A program made the position numbers and the translations under genes. This document shows positions 17,663-27,664 of a stretch of DNA of 64,000 bases, in pieces. The notes beneath the pieces were generated by a model, which saw nothing but the letters and a program-made list of their open reading frames with translations, made no database searches and had not been told where the DNA came from. Every line of letters begins with the position of its first letter. The first letter of the stretch is position 1. Origin of the DNA: Pedobacter steynii (GTDB lineage: Bacteria > Bacteroidota > Bacteroidia > Sphingobacteriales > Sphingobacteriaceae); NCBI RefSeq assembly GCF_001721645.1, contig NZ_CP017141.1:5890001-5954000 (forward strand), in the 5' to 3' direction.

Positions 17663-17705
17663 TATATTGTTCCTGCACAAGATGCTGAGGTGCAGGAACA
17701 ATATA
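17663..17705 (-). terminator. Long perfect hairpin between two T9SS cargo genes
   Basis: A 16-base perfect stem, TATATTGTTCCTGCAC (17663-17678) with its complement at 17690-17705, encloses an 11-base loop. It lies between the stop of the 1573-aa gene (17707) and the start of the 321-aa gene (17640), both on the - strand. No long U-tract follows, so it may act as a processing or stability hairpin that lets the two genes differ in expression. Confidence 0.6.
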
Positions 17706-17706
17706 C

Positions 17707-20700
17707 TTAAGGAATTACGCTCAATTTTTTCGAAGCGATTATATGGTTGTCCAATTCCAGGTTATAAAAATATACGCCCGCCTGCCAGCTTTTTACAGGA
17801 ACACTAACCCGGTTTTCACCCACCTGCAATTTGGTACGCCAGACTTCGGCGCCGGAACTGTTGCGGACAATCAAGTGAGGATGCTGTATTGCATCGGCCG
17901 CATTAATCGTTGCTATAATCAGTGTATTGTTTTGTACCGGGTTTGGCGCGGCATCTGCCAAAGTACTTGGTTGGCGCCCTGGCGTTTCCGGTATTTTTAT
18001 TTTTTTAGACATAGGGTCCATAGGTAGCTGCTCCACAGGCAACTCCCTGTCTTCCGCATACGCATACTCTAACAGTCCTAAGGCCATCTGGTTTACTTCT
18101 GCTTCCGATGCTGCAAGTTCACGAACCATTTCCAACTCAGCTGTTGTAAGTTGGTGTATAGTTCTGTTTTCCTGTTTGAGATTCAACATAATCGTATAAT
18201 AGTTGAGGTATGCCTGTTTTTCAATAGCAGACACACTCAGTGCATTGATCGCATTGATTCCCTCGTCAACCATCATGGCATTGACATACATCGGGATCAG
18301 CAATCTGCGCGATTCATCATCATTTTCGCTTTCCAGGAACATTCGTAATCCGGCTTCGTCCTCCAGGTCATTATATCCCCATACGATTTCAGTTTGTAAG
18401 GCCCTGCCTTCAAAACTATATTTGTCACCTGCACTTACCAATCCGCTGTAATCCACCAGCAATCTTCCGTGATCCAAGCGGGTAATATACCTAACCGGGC
18501 ACGCCCTTGGCCTATTGCATTGGGAGTTGGCAGTAGTATTGCAATTGTTCATCGTCATATGTCCAGACCAGAACGGGTTTTCGTTAGCACCATTACCGGC
18601 AAAGTACTTCCAGTTATAGGCTGTTGTAACGAAGTAAGAAATGATATCATATTGGTTTGTAGTAAAACGGTTGCCAGCCCTGATGCCCGGCGTGGGGACA
18701 CAGCTCGTGCCCTGATCATTAAGAAAGCCATTGGTACTTTGAGGGTTAGCGGCCCAGGCCAGTTTGTTTTTATTATAAGTGTTACAGAAAATATTCAGAG
18801 CACCGTTGATTCCCTGGGTTTGTGTACCTACAGAAAGGTCACTGAAACCATTGTCAATAACGTGGATATAATTCCCACGGTTATTGTTGGCAATTAGCCC
18901 TAACCGGTTAACTATAGAACCAATACCCGGACCACCGTCCGTTGTGCCCGACACACTATTGCCACAGCCTACATAGCCGCCCGCAGACCCGTTCATGTAG
19001 ATACCATATGCATTCATATAGGAGAGTCGGCTTTTGTAAGGATACATATTGCGGATGATATTACCCCGGATATCGGCGTAAGGGTCATCCTCGATGGTAA
19101 TACCTTGGGAATTGTGATCAAAGGTGTTATAATTGATCTGGGCGTTACGCATGGGTGAGCGATCATAGCCATTTAGATAAATACCTCTACGGTAGCCGTC
19201 GAAAGAACTATTTTCCACCTTAATACCCGTTGCTGAAGCATTGATGGCTGAAGAACGGTGTGTGTAAGGTACATTCTGCCAAGGCACGGAAGTTATGGAA
19301 TATCGGAACGTGCAATTACGTATTTCTACACCACCCTTTATCAACCAGGACGTAAAATAACCGCCTGCATCTATTTCATAGCGTGGATCGTCTTTGACAA
19401 ACTCTACATTGTCGAAAATGCAGTTGGACTGCGAGGTGCCTGGCGTAAAGTAAGTGTAGTTAGGATAGTTATTAAGACATACCGCCATTTTGCAATTATT
19501 GATACTGCTGTTACTTGCTTTGATAATACCACCACCGGTATTCTCATCCCAATCAAAATTGGAAATTGCTAGGCGCGCATGTTCAAGACGTGCATTATTT
19601 TTAAGTTCCAGATAGCCTTGGTTAATAGGGGTCGGTGGCCCATTGAGGTTACCTGAAAGTTGTATGCCCAGCCACATAGCGCCATCACATTCATTGGTTA
19701 TCCTGGCGCCGTCAATGATCAGCTTTGCCTCACCCTCAACTGCTATCTTACCTCTTGAAGGCATATAAATGGTGGTGCCTGAACCACTGATGGTTAAAGT
19801 AGCACCACTTCTGATACGGATACTACCACTGATAGTTTTGCTGGAATTCCAGGTAGTATTGGTAGTTATTTCATTGGTTTCACCGACGGGTGTAAGGCTA
19901 CTCGGATTATCTTCTATTGGAGTCTCCCAGATGCCCCGGCCATAAGTTGACACCTTTAGCTTACCGCTACAGGCATTAAAATTAAGGTCTGTAATTATAG
20001 TTTTAGGTATACCGTTATTGAAGCATTCCCATTGTCCTCCTGTCTTGTTCCATCGGTAAACTCCGACATCGGTAGCGGCAAACAGCACATCATCTGAGCC
20101 TTCAATATAAAGGAGTTTAATCACAGGCATAGCTGGTAATCCTTTACTGATATCTGTCCAGGTATCGCCGTTATTTGAAGAATACAGAACTCTTTTTTTT
20201 CGTAGAGTACTGGATACCGGAACCTGAGATTCAACAATATTCCCATAACTGACCCAAACGCGATTGGGGTTCTTGGGGTCGATTTCCAGATCACTAATTG
20301 CACATCCCTCAACCTGTGTCGGAGTAATGTTGTCCCAGGTAAAAAGGGTAGTCCTATTTTTTGTCCGGAAGAGGTTACCATAATTATCACCGATTCCCCC
20401 ATTTGCCCAATACACATCAGAATAAGCAATATAGGCTACATCTGGGTTCTTCTCTGATACAATAAAATCCGGAGGGTTTTTATGTTTTGAAAGTAATTCC
20501 AGATTCGCTGAAGAGTAGTCAAGTCCAATGGTTGGCTTTGGTTCCCGCATATTGGATAGATCACCGAATTCGGAAATCCAGTCTGGATCCATCAGCGCTT
20601 TTTTCCAGATGAAATGAAAGCCTAAACCGGCTACATTTTTTTCGTTAAACTTCAAAGGGCGCATCCAGCGATACTCTGTCCCCCAGATGACATCGGGAGG

Positions 20701-22428
20701 ATTAGGCACATTACCTTGATTCGTCACAGTATTGCCTAAAAATGTTAAATTTACATTCATGCCAGTCTGCATTTGCATATAGGATGTATTAATACCATTC
20801 CGGCTAAATGCAGGTAGAACACCGTCTCCATAAGTATCTTCAAGGCTCCAGGGCTCAGGGCGGTTCCTTACATAAGCATGGTTACCGTTATCTTGTGCTC
20901 CTGCGGACATATAGGCATCGTTGGAGGGACTGATAGCCAGTCCATAAAATTGTGTGATACAAATATTTGCCCCCATGAGACTTTTGAAAGTTGTCCCCTT
21001 GTCAGAACGGGCCAATCCACCATCCGTTCCACAGAATAGGGTATCACCACCTGTATTCCCACCGTGGTAGATGTGAACAGCACGGCCGTCTGGATGCCCG
21101 CCGCCTATTGGACTGAACGTCAGACCACCATTAGACGATTTATGAATAAAATTGTAAGGATAGCTCGGATTGCCTGAGAGGTTATAAAGGTAAAGAACAT
21201 TAGGGTCCTTTTGGGACACTTCAATACCTCGGAAATTGTAGGTTTGGGTGGCATTCTCCAGATTATTGTTTATAAGGGCTAAGGAGCTTGCAGCAGGGAT
21301 ACCAGTTTTGTATATTTTTTTTCCAGATTCTCTCTGAACAAGCATGTAAACATCATCTGAAGCTGTTAACCCAATATCGTTTATTCCTTCGGTGGAATCT
21401 AGCGGGTTGAAAACCATATTATGCTCTCCCCAAATTCCTGGCAGAGTTCCATTGATTTCATCGAAGGTATATAGTTTATGATCCGGATGAAGATTAGTTG
21501 TGCTCATTACTATCTTGCCGGTGGGGTTATGGGTAAAATCAAAATCAGACAAATTATAGTAATTGTTGAAAACGGAGCTGGTGATATCAAACCATGGTTG
21601 GTTATCGCCTGGTACAGGTTTTACGTAAAGTTTTTTGTTGCATAAAGCGTATAGTCTGTTTGTCATAGGACTATATGCAAGCTTAACAATAGGTTCTCTT
21701 GTCCACCCATTCGTCCCTGAGGTGCTAAGAATTTGTCGGAATTTAAGATCAGCTTGCCAGGTCTGCCCACCATCTTTACTGTACATCAGTCCTAACGTAT
21801 ATGCACCTTCCCAGGCCCGTGTAGCACCATGATAAGTGCCAGATGCGATATATATACTTTTGTGATTAGTTGGGTTTACTGCAATATGCGTAATTCCCAT
21901 CGTTCCGGGCAATGCCTCATAAGATATTCCATCTGTAATGTTATTCCAACTTAGCCCTCCATCTATGGTCCGCCATAAACCACCAGCACCTGATCCGGCA
22001 AGAATAGAATCTGGATTGGTTGGACTAACCCAGAGACTGACAATTCGGCCATTAAAGTCAGCATTTTTACCGAAGTAATTAGTAAAGGGGCCTAAACAAC
22101 TCCAGTTTCCTTTGTATCCTATCCCCAGACATCCAGATGTGCCACGCATCGCCACATCAAGCGCTTCGCTTACTAGGCCAAATATTGACGTGCCAAGCGC
22201 AGCGTCATTAGCTACACGCCCTCTCCAGAAGGTTTCCCAACGTCCATGTAGTTTTTTAGCCCTGGCGATCTTTGCTGAATCTGTTTCCTGTGCCAGAACA
22301 CCACTTAAATATCTCTGGGAAATGAAATCAAAACTATTCGTATCCATTGGTGCTGAAGTCAATGGAGATTGCCCATAGCTTTGCCAGGCCGCCCATAGAA
22401 GGCAGCAGGTGAAAAGGAGTTTTTTCAT
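17707..22428 (-). CDS. Giant secreted protein: Asp-box beta-propeller plus beta-helix, T9SS type A
   Basis: 1573 residues with a signal peptide (LLFTCCLLWAAWQSYGQS). The first 850 or so residues carry repeated Asp-box motifs (TIDGGLSWNN, SKDGGQTWQAD, SSNGGLTFSP, SSNNGDTWTD), the mark of sortilin/BNR-type beta-propellers. Each is preceded by NPTNP- or NPLDS-type strands. From about 870 to 1330 a right-handed beta-helix region follows (SGSIRIRSGATLTISG, NNARLEHARLAISN, YRRGIYLNGYDRS). A helical linker of about 100 residues then precedes the type A T9SS domain (NPVQNNTLII, WQAGVYFYNLEL, KKLSVIP). It probably acts as a large surface adhesin or glycan-binding protein. No glycosidase residues are identifiable by eye. 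Confidence 0.87.
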   Translation of the reverse strand: MKKLLFTCCLLWAAWQSYGQSPLTSAPMDTNSFDFISQRYLSGVLAQETDSAKIARAKKLHGRWETFWRGRVANDAALGTSIFGLVSEALDVAMRGTSGCLGIGYKGNWSCLGPFTNYFGKNADFNGRIVSLWVSPTNPDSILAGSGAGGLWRTIDGGLSWNNITDGISYEALPGTMGITHIAVNPTNHKSIYIASGTYHGATRAWEGAYTLGLMYSKDGGQTWQADLKFRQILSTSGTNGWTREPIVKLAYSPMTNRLYALCNKKLYVKPVPGDNQPWFDITSSVFNNYYNLSDFDFTHNPTGKIVMSTTNLHPDHKLYTFDEINGTLPGIWGEHNMVFNPLDSTEGINDIGLTASDDVYMLVQRESGKKIYKTGIPAASSLALINNNLENATQTYNFRGIEVSQKDPNVLYLYNLSGNPSYPYNFIHKSSNGGLTFSPIGGGHPDGRAVHIYHGGNTGGDTLFCGTDGGLARSDKGTTFKSLMGANICITQFYGLAISPSNDAYMSAGAQDNGNHAYVRNRPEPWSLEDTYGDGVLPAFSRNGINTSYMQMQTGMNVNLTFLGNTVTNQGNVPNPPDVIWGTEYRWMRPLKFNEKNVAGLGFHFIWKKALMDPDWISEFGDLSNMREPKPTIGLDYSSANLELLSKHKNPPDFIVSEKNPDVAYIAYSDVYWANGGIGDNYGNLFRTKNRTTLFTWDNITPTQVEGCAISDLEIDPKNPNRVWVSYGNIVESQVPVSSTLRKKRVLYSSNNGDTWTDISKGLPAMPVIKLLYIEGSDDVLFAATDVGVYRWNKTGGQWECFNNGIPKTIITDLNFNACSGKLKVSTYGRGIWETPIEDNPSSLTPVGETNEITTNTTWNSSKTISGSIRIRSGATLTISGSGTTIYMPSRGKIAVEGEAKLIIDGARITNECDGAMWLGIQLSGNLNGPPTPINQGYLELKNNARLEHARLAISNFDWDENTGGGIIKASNSSINNCKMAVCLNNYPNYTYFTPGTSQSNCIFDNVEFVKDDPRYEIDAGGYFTSWLIKGGVEIRNCTFRYSITSVPWQNVPYTHRSSAINASATGIKVENSSFDGYRRGIYLNGYDRSPMRNAQINYNTFDHNSQGITIEDDPYADIRGNIIRNMYPYKSRLSYMNAYGIYMNGSAGGYVGCGNSVSGTTDGGPGIGSIVNRLGLIANNNRGNYIHVIDNGFSDLSVGTQTQGINGALNIFCNTYNKNKLAWAANPQSTNGFLNDQGTSCVPTPGIRAGNRFTTNQYDIISYFVTTAYNWKYFAGNGANENPFWSGHMTMNNCNTTANSQCNRPRACPVRYITRLDHGRLLVDYSGLVSAGDKYSFEGRALQTEIVWGYNDLEDEAGLRMFLESENDDESRRLLIPMYVNAMMVDEGINAINALSVSAIEKQAYLNYYTIMLNLKQENRTIHQLTTAELEMVRELAASEAEVNQMALGLLEYAYAEDRELPVEQLPMDPMSKKIKIPETPGRQPSTLADAAPNPVQNNTLIIATINAADAIQHPHLIVRNSSGAEVWRTKLQVGENRVSVPVKSWQAGVYFYNLELDNHIIASKKLSVIP

Positions 22429-22475
22429 GTATTTGTTTTTAAGGTTTGCGGACTAGTATCTTCCTGTATTGAAAA

Positions 22476-24098
22476 TTATTGATCGGCTACTACCATTTTT
22501 TTCGTTCCTGTATTACCAGATATATCGGTCAATGTTACCGTATATACGCCGGGTTGCCATAGGCTGATATTTAGATCTAATTTATCGTGGAACTCTGTCT
22601 TAAAGGTTGTACTGCCCAAAGCACTTGCGATAACCAGGTTATATTTTTCTTTATTACCTCTTTTGATCCGGATATGTAAAGTCTTTTTACCCGGAACAGG
22701 ATATAATTCCCAAACGGAAGCTTCCAGTACTTTATCTCTGATGCTTACCGTTTGAGGGCCAAGTCGGGTAAGGAAAATATCATTCTCCCCTTCGGTGGAC
22801 TGCGGAAATTCAGGACTTGTAGGACCGGGAGAAGTTGTATAATAGTATCTTCCCCCCGCCAAAACCGTTCCATCTGACAAAGGATGAATCATATCAATCT
22901 GATCTTCCTTATTGTTACCAAATGACCGTTGGTTAATGAAATTGCCCAGGCTGTCGGCATGTACGACCCAGGAATCTGTCATGCCATATGTTGCATCAAT
23001 CATACCGCCGGTCAAACTGCTCAGATTCTGCCCGCCCATCCAGAAGCTGCCATCTGTTGCCCGGCAGAAAACAGATGGTACCTGCCAGCCTGGTCCGCCA
23101 AAAGTGCTTTCCCATATAAGATTAGCCAAACTGTCAATATGAACGAGCCAGAAATCAGGACCATCATCAAGGGGTAACCTTCGCTGAATATCCCCATCAT
23201 GGGAATTGGTGCGGTTAATCACATAAAACCCTCCCTGTCCGTCCTCTATAGCTTTGATCCCCAGGTCATAACCACAGCCATCTGTTGCAGTACCACCTAA
23301 GCATCGGTGCCACTCTTTTTGACCCAAACTATCCAGTTTTACTATATAGAGATCACTCGCACCTTTCATACCCACGGCATCATGGTCTGAAGAGGCCGTT
23401 ACTCCAAATACATAACAACCACCATCAGGTGATGCCTTGATATCACGCGGAAGATCCGAACCGGACCCGCCCAGTACTTTTCCCCATAATTTGTTCCCAT
23501 TACTATCCACACGCAGTATCCAAATATCAGCATCGAAGCCGCTACCATAGTGTAAGCCAACATCCCCATCTGTTGAATTCGTGCCAACAGCAATAAATAA
23601 GCCACCGTCAGCCGCCCTCGCAACATTTGCCAGACCATCACTGCCGGTACCACCATAGTATTTCGTCCACAATACGGTCCCAGAAGCACTTCTTCGCTCA
23701 ATAGCTATATCATCGCTGGAACCGGCTGTATCCCGCATGCCCACAAATAGGGTATCACCATTGGTTTGGGAGTAGTAATATTCCGCATAAAAAGAAGAGC
23801 CTATTGAAGCGCAATACTCAGTAAGTACTGTTGTCCCAATGGCATTATATTGCTGGTAAAAAAAGCTACCAGATCCTCCTCCAGGAAATGTTCCGAGACA
23901 GGAGGTATTAATATTTCCAGCGGTTGAAGCGGTACCTATATGTATACTAAATGTACCATCGTTATGGTTATATACTCGGTCAAACACAGCTTCACTCTTA
24001 TTGCCCCCTATACTTCCCATGGAAAGTTGAGCACAACGTTGCGCATAAGAAGTAAGGCATATCAGAAAAAGCAATGACGCTAGCACGCATGATTTCAT
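22476..24098 (-). CDS. Secreted beta-propeller protein with T9SS type A domain
   Basis: 540 residues, signal peptide at the N-terminus (SLLFLICLTSYAQR). The body is made of repeats of the form WTKYYGGTGSDGLANVARAADGG, DG-[GT]-x-[IVW]-x-x-G and W-x-[VLI]-x-x-D-S-x-G-N, the pattern of Bacteroidetes propeller proteins with roughly seven blades. The last 75 residues (WELYPVPGKKTLHI, LWQPGVYTVTLTD, KKMVVADQ) are a type A T9SS sorting domain. It lies 47 bases upstream of the 1573-aa gene on the same strand, so the three T9SS cargo genes probably form one surface-protein operon. Confidence 0.87.
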   Translation of the reverse strand: MKSCVLASLLFLICLTSYAQRCAQLSMGSIGGNKSEAVFDRVYNHNDGTFSIHIGTASTAGNINTSCLGTFPGGGSGSFFYQQYNAIGTTVLTEYCASIGSSFYAEYYYSQTNGDTLFVGMRDTAGSSDDIAIERRSASGTVLWTKYYGGTGSDGLANVARAADGGLFIAVGTNSTDGDVGLHYGSGFDADIWILRVDSNGNKLWGKVLGGSGSDLPRDIKASPDGGCYVFGVTASSDHDAVGMKGASDLYIVKLDSLGQKEWHRCLGGTATDGCGYDLGIKAIEDGQGGFYVINRTNSHDGDIQRRLPLDDGPDFWLVHIDSLANLIWESTFGGPGWQVPSVFCRATDGSFWMGGQNLSSLTGGMIDATYGMTDSWVVHADSLGNFINQRSFGNNKEDQIDMIHPLSDGTVLAGGRYYYTTSPGPTSPEFPQSTEGENDIFLTRLGPQTVSIRDKVLEASVWELYPVPGKKTLHIRIKRGNKEKYNLVIASALGSTTFKTEFHDKLDLNISLWQPGVYTVTLTDISGNTGTKKMVVADQ

Positions 24099-24291
24099 GG
24101 GATATCAGAAAGAAGGTTATAAATAATGACAAAAACTAGTAATCTCCAAATGCGGTAGGGACAAGATAATCGCCAATCGAACGATAGGTAATCAGATGTC
24201 AAGCTAATACACTAACTCCTTTAGTTATTCATTAACAAGACAGCAACGAAAATATAACATATTTTGTAAACTCAAAATTTTATTTAGGCTA

Positions 24292-24861
24292 TTAAAAACA
24301 AAAATTGTGATCATTCTTTCCCCAAAATTTCCACCAAGGTCTGCCGTTTTCCTTGTCTGTATTCGCTGTCATTTTAGCCCTTGAACGCAACAAATTGAAA
24401 TTGAAGCTTCCTATTGTTTCGGCAGAATAGACTCTTTCGGCCTCAGCATCAAATACAAAATACGCCGTCTCGTCCATTATTATATTTAAATAAGCCTTGA
24501 CTTCACGAAGTACATGAGTTTGCTTTTGTTCAATCAATTTAAATGGGATATCAATGCTTATTGTCGTGTCAAATATTACAATTGAAACGTTTGTTCCTCT
24601 ATCTAATGATTGAATCTGGATAAAGTCGAATCTTGCCCTCGCTTCGTTTTCTGATATGTTTTGCAATAAAGCTATCTCTTTAAAGTCATGCGAGAGTATC
24701 CGTAGTTGAGGGTTGGTTGCTGCTAATTTTGATGCCAGTTTCTTTTTTTTATGTCCTATGCTGCCTTGGCGAAAATGCAATTCGCATTCCATGACCTCTA
24801 ATGCCTCTATAAGATTAGGTCTACCTGTAGGACTATGGTAACAAAATAGTTGGTAATCCAT
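24292..24861 (-). CDS. Unknown protein, last gene of the ATP-grasp cassette
   Basis: 189 residues, no signal peptide, not recognised. An N-terminal part (DYQLFCYHSPTGRPNL) leads into an alpha/beta region with LNIIMDETAYFVFDAEAERVY. The C-terminus has an aromatic amphipathic tail (PWWKFWGK), a feature often seen in small peripheral membrane or scaffold proteins. It starts 40 bases after the hydrolase stop on the same strand, so it is probably co-transcribed with the ligase and hydrolase. Role in the peptide pathway is inferred only from position; immunity or partner recognition are options. Confidence 0.65.
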   Translation of the reverse strand: MDYQLFCYHSPTGRPNLIEALEVMECELHFRQGSIGHKKKKLASKLAATNPQLRILSHDFKEIALLQNISENEARARFDFIQIQSLDRGTNVSIVIFDTTISIDIPFKLIEQKQTHVLREVKAYLNIIMDETAYFVFDAEAERVYSAETIGSFNFNLLRSRAKMTANTDKENGRPWWKFWGKNDHNFCF

Positions 24862-24900
24862 GATAGGTTCTCGGTTTACTATAATCTGGGACGGGTGACG

Positions 24901-26478
24901 TTATCCGCCTGCCAGTGACTGTAATTTTTTAAGGTATTCGACAGCATTTTTGTTTGATGGATTCAATTCCAAGGAGCGCTTAAAACTCTTTGTTGATTTT
25001 TCGTAATCCTTCTCGATGAAATACATTTCGCCTAAGCTGTCAAACAGGTTTGCAGAAGTTGTATAAATTTCAGTCCCCCATAACAGTGTCTGTATTGCTA
25101 ACTGGCCTTTGTTTTTTCCAGCCAGAAAGTACGCGTATGTATTAAATAAGTCCTCTGAAAACGACATTCGGTTTAGCTGGTAAGACTTTTTAACTTCTTG
25201 TATGCCTATGATCTCCGCAGCTTTTAAAACTTGCCGTGGTGTTTGAAGCACCGTTTTATCTTGTGCCTCGCCGTTTGCACCACGCGGCAGGTGTTCGGCA
25301 AAATTAGACCTGGTATTCAGGAATTGAAACGCACGCCCATTATTCTTGGGTTGGGAATAAAAATTAAAAAAGGCCAACGTATTCTCGCATACAGATGTAT
25401 AATCTTTAACTTTTCCCAACAGTTCTTTATCATTTTTTAATTCGCCTGCAACCCAAGAGTTACTGATTTCTCTGGTTGAACTATAGTCATGGTGCTCTAA
25501 AAAGTGTAAGGGCAAATAATACCTGTCTGCAGATACAAAGGAATCAGTCATGTTGAATGTGGCTTCTTCATTTGTGAAAAGCAATAGTGGTTGCGTTATG
25601 TTTTGCACGCCTGCTAGGAGTAGTGCCGGCAGGTCCTTGAATCCTTTTGGAGCATAATCAAATGAATACTCCAGCCGGGAGTCCAAAGAAACGGCACTAA
25701 CAAATTTGGAACCTTTTGCCAGTAGGTTAAAATTTGCCTGAGCGCCAAAACTATATCCCAGTAAATGAACGTTATTAGTGTCGATTACCAAATGTTGCTT
25801 TGAGTATTGAACTAGAAAGTTTACGTCTCCTTCTGCTCTCTCCAGATTCCAGTCCGGCCCCATCCTAACACCATTGTCGGGCTGATATGCGCAACTAAGA
25901 ACCACATACCCATTTGATGAAAGATACTGACACAATAAGGCGTTTTCTTCAATTGTACCGCCTAAGCTGGGTTGATAAATTATCAGGGGATGATTTCCAG
26001 TAACAACCGGCTTACCCGAAGAGGCAAGAACCTCAGTATCCATAAGCCGCTCAAATAGCCTATCTTCTCTTACCGTATCGTTTAGCTTGGTATATCTGAA
26101 TCCATTTAGCTTTACCGTTTCTTCGTTGTACTGTTTTAAACGATCAAGGAAATTCTTCCAACTTGGGTTATCATATGCAAACCGGAGATAGTTTTTGTAC
26201 GGAAAGCTTCCACCGGAATTAACTTCTACTGGATACCACATATTTAAAACCATTGACCTCGGAAACTTCGTGGTATCGGAATTGGTTCCAGGTTGGAAAT
26301 TTAAAGGATAGGAACGTGATGAATCAAATGTGTAAATCCTTTTAAATCCTGCATGATACTTTCCTGAAGGCAATCCTTCACTGCCGAGTAAAAATTGAGC
26401 ATTCTGGCTGTGACCATAATTAAATGCAAAGGAAAAAACAATCAACAGGAGTTTGCTTTTAAACAAGGATCTGATCAT
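24901..26478 (-). CDS. Periplasmic alpha/beta hydrolase with C-terminal TPR
   Basis: 525 residues. It has a signal peptide (SKLLLIVFSFAFNYGHSQ) and an alpha/beta hydrolase domain with nucleophile elbow GYSFGA (Ser243), a strand motif HPLIIYQPSLGG (about 163-174) and a histidine-rich loop (HFLEHHDYSS) that should supply the catalytic His. Residues 440-520 form TPR helices (SLGEMYFIEKDYEKSTKSFKRSLELNPSN). It overlaps the ATP-grasp ligase by 20 bases, so the two are translated together. An esterase acting on ester (omega-ester) links or on a peptide product is an attractive inference, comparable to isopeptidases encoded with lasso peptides. A general dienelactone-hydrolase-like role cannot be excluded. 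Confidence 0.82.
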   Translation of the reverse strand: MIRSLFKSKLLLIVFSFAFNYGHSQNAQFLLGSEGLPSGKYHAGFKRIYTFDSSRSYPLNFQPGTNSDTTKFPRSMVLNMWYPVEVNSGGSFPYKNYLRFAYDNPSWKNFLDRLKQYNEETVKLNGFRYTKLNDTVREDRLFERLMDTEVLASSGKPVVTGNHPLIIYQPSLGGTIEENALLCQYLSSNGYVVLSCAYQPDNGVRMGPDWNLERAEGDVNFLVQYSKQHLVIDTNNVHLLGYSFGAQANFNLLAKGSKFVSAVSLDSRLEYSFDYAPKGFKDLPALLLAGVQNITQPLLLFTNEEATFNMTDSFVSADRYYLPLHFLEHHDYSSTREISNSWVAGELKNDKELLGKVKDYTSVCENTLAFFNFYSQPKNNGRAFQFLNTRSNFAEHLPRGANGEAQDKTVLQTPRQVLKAAEIIGIQEVKKSYQLNRMSFSEDLFNTYAYFLAGKNKGQLAIQTLLWGTEIYTTSANLFDSLGEMYFIEKDYEKSTKSFKRSLELNPSNKNAVEYLKKLQSLAGG

Positions 26479-27646
26479 TTATAAAATGTTTTTTGATTTC
26501 TGATACTATTTCTTTGGAAGCGCTGAGACCAACAAATGTTTCCAGCCAGTAATGGGCGCCAGGACGATTGGCCTCTAAAAAAAAGTACTGATCGTCTTCT
26601 GATAAAATCAGATCAATACTACACCAGGTTAAATTCAGACATTTTGCTAATGCAATAAGTTTGTCTTGCAATTTTTGGGGTAGCGCAGTAAGTTCCCATT
26701 TTACATGTTCATCGTCGTGAACACGCCAATCATTCTTTGCTAATTCAGAATCCTGAGAATGTATTTTACAAGGGAAAATCTTATCGCAAATTACAACGAC
26801 TCTAAATTCGTATTTTTTATTGATATACTTCTGAAATATACATGGGGCAGCAAATAACAGATCTTTATCGACTTCATCAGCCTTGATTTTTGCAGGAGAT
26901 AGTGAATACGGAGGGGTTGAAAACTCTCTCAGTAAAAGCTCATTCCCATGAACTTTGCTAAAACGGTGGAGCTCGTCCAAGTCATTGGTCAGGATAAAAG
27001 GCGGAACGTTTATTCCCAAGTCATAAGCGATCTTGTATTCAGATAATTTATTCTGCCATTCCTGGGAACCATTGAATGGGTCTCCAGGAAACCATAGCAC
27101 GTCTTTGCGAAGGAAACCTCTGAATTCTTTTAATATCTGTGACCATCGTTTCCGGTGAAGGAATTGTTCCCGGTTTTTTTCTGGAAGGATGTTAAAATCA
27201 AAAATCGGATAAGGATACAGCGGAGTATTCCATATTACTATTTTAACATCACTTAAATTCATGATCACGTCTCCGACTTCAAGTATATTTACAATTGCGT
27301 TTTCTGTAATGCTGAACGTGACTTTGCCTTGGGCAGCAAACTGCACAAAATCAAGAAATACGAACTTGATGTTTTGCTCACATAGCTGATCAACAAACCC
27401 ATAGCTCAAATTGCCCATAGCAAAAACCAGAACAATATCCTGATCTTCATCTCCCATGACATAATTTGTCATGCAAGCATAATCGACCTGTTCCCTTTCT
27501 TTTTTTAGTTCCTCGCCAATATTTTTGATCTTTTCCGGGTTTGCGGGAGTCCATGACCATTTCTCCGGATTCTCCCTGTTCTGGGTACTGAGTTTGAGTT
27601 CCAGATACTTACTTCTGTCAAATTCTTTTAAGCCAAATACTTCCAT
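26459..27646 (-). CDS. ATP-grasp peptide ligase (graspetide/microviridin type maturase)
   Basis: 395 residues. The C-terminal half is an ATP-grasp fold like MvdC/MvdD-type maturases: KKYEFRVVVICDKIFPCKIHS, then LTWCSIDLILSEDDQYFFLEANRPG with metal-binding E358 and N360, and the characteristic aromatic stretch HYWLETF where microviridin ligases have QW-type residues. Such enzymes use ATP to join Asp/Glu side chains to Ser/Thr (ester) or Lys (amide) in a precursor. The N-terminal half is the precursor-recognition part. It sits 70 bases behind a GG-type precursor and overlaps the hydrolase. No SPASM radical-SAM partner is beside it, so it is not a standard grasp-with-spasm cassette. Confidence 0.85.
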   Translation of the reverse strand: MEVFGLKEFDRSKYLELKLSTQNRENPEKWSWTPANPEKIKNIGEELKKEREQVDYACMTNYVMGDEDQDIVLVFAMGNLSYGFVDQLCEQNIKFVFLDFVQFAAQGKVTFSITENAIVNILEVGDVIMNLSDVKIVIWNTPLYPYPIFDFNILPEKNREQFLHRKRWSQILKEFRGFLRKDVLWFPGDPFNGSQEWQNKLSEYKIAYDLGINVPPFILTNDLDELHRFSKVHGNELLLREFSTPPYSLSPAKIKADEVDKDLLFAAPCIFQKYINKKYEFRVVVICDKIFPCKIHSQDSELAKNDWRVHDDEHVKWELTALPQKLQDKLIALAKCLNLTWCSIDLILSEDDQYFFLEANRPGAHYWLETFVGLSASKEIVSEIKKHFINDQILV

Positions 27647-27664
27647 TGTGAAAATTTTTATAGT

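Noticed and set aside
18469..18897. 142-codon + strand frame inside the 1573-aa gene
   Set aside because: Antisense to a beta-helix region whose repeats and signal/sorting domains establish the - strand gene.
24901..26478. Dienelactone hydrolase or lipase as a firm call for the hydrolase
   Set aside because: The nucleophile elbow is clear but substrate residues are not, and the partner ligase suggests a peptide-related role; so only the fold is named.
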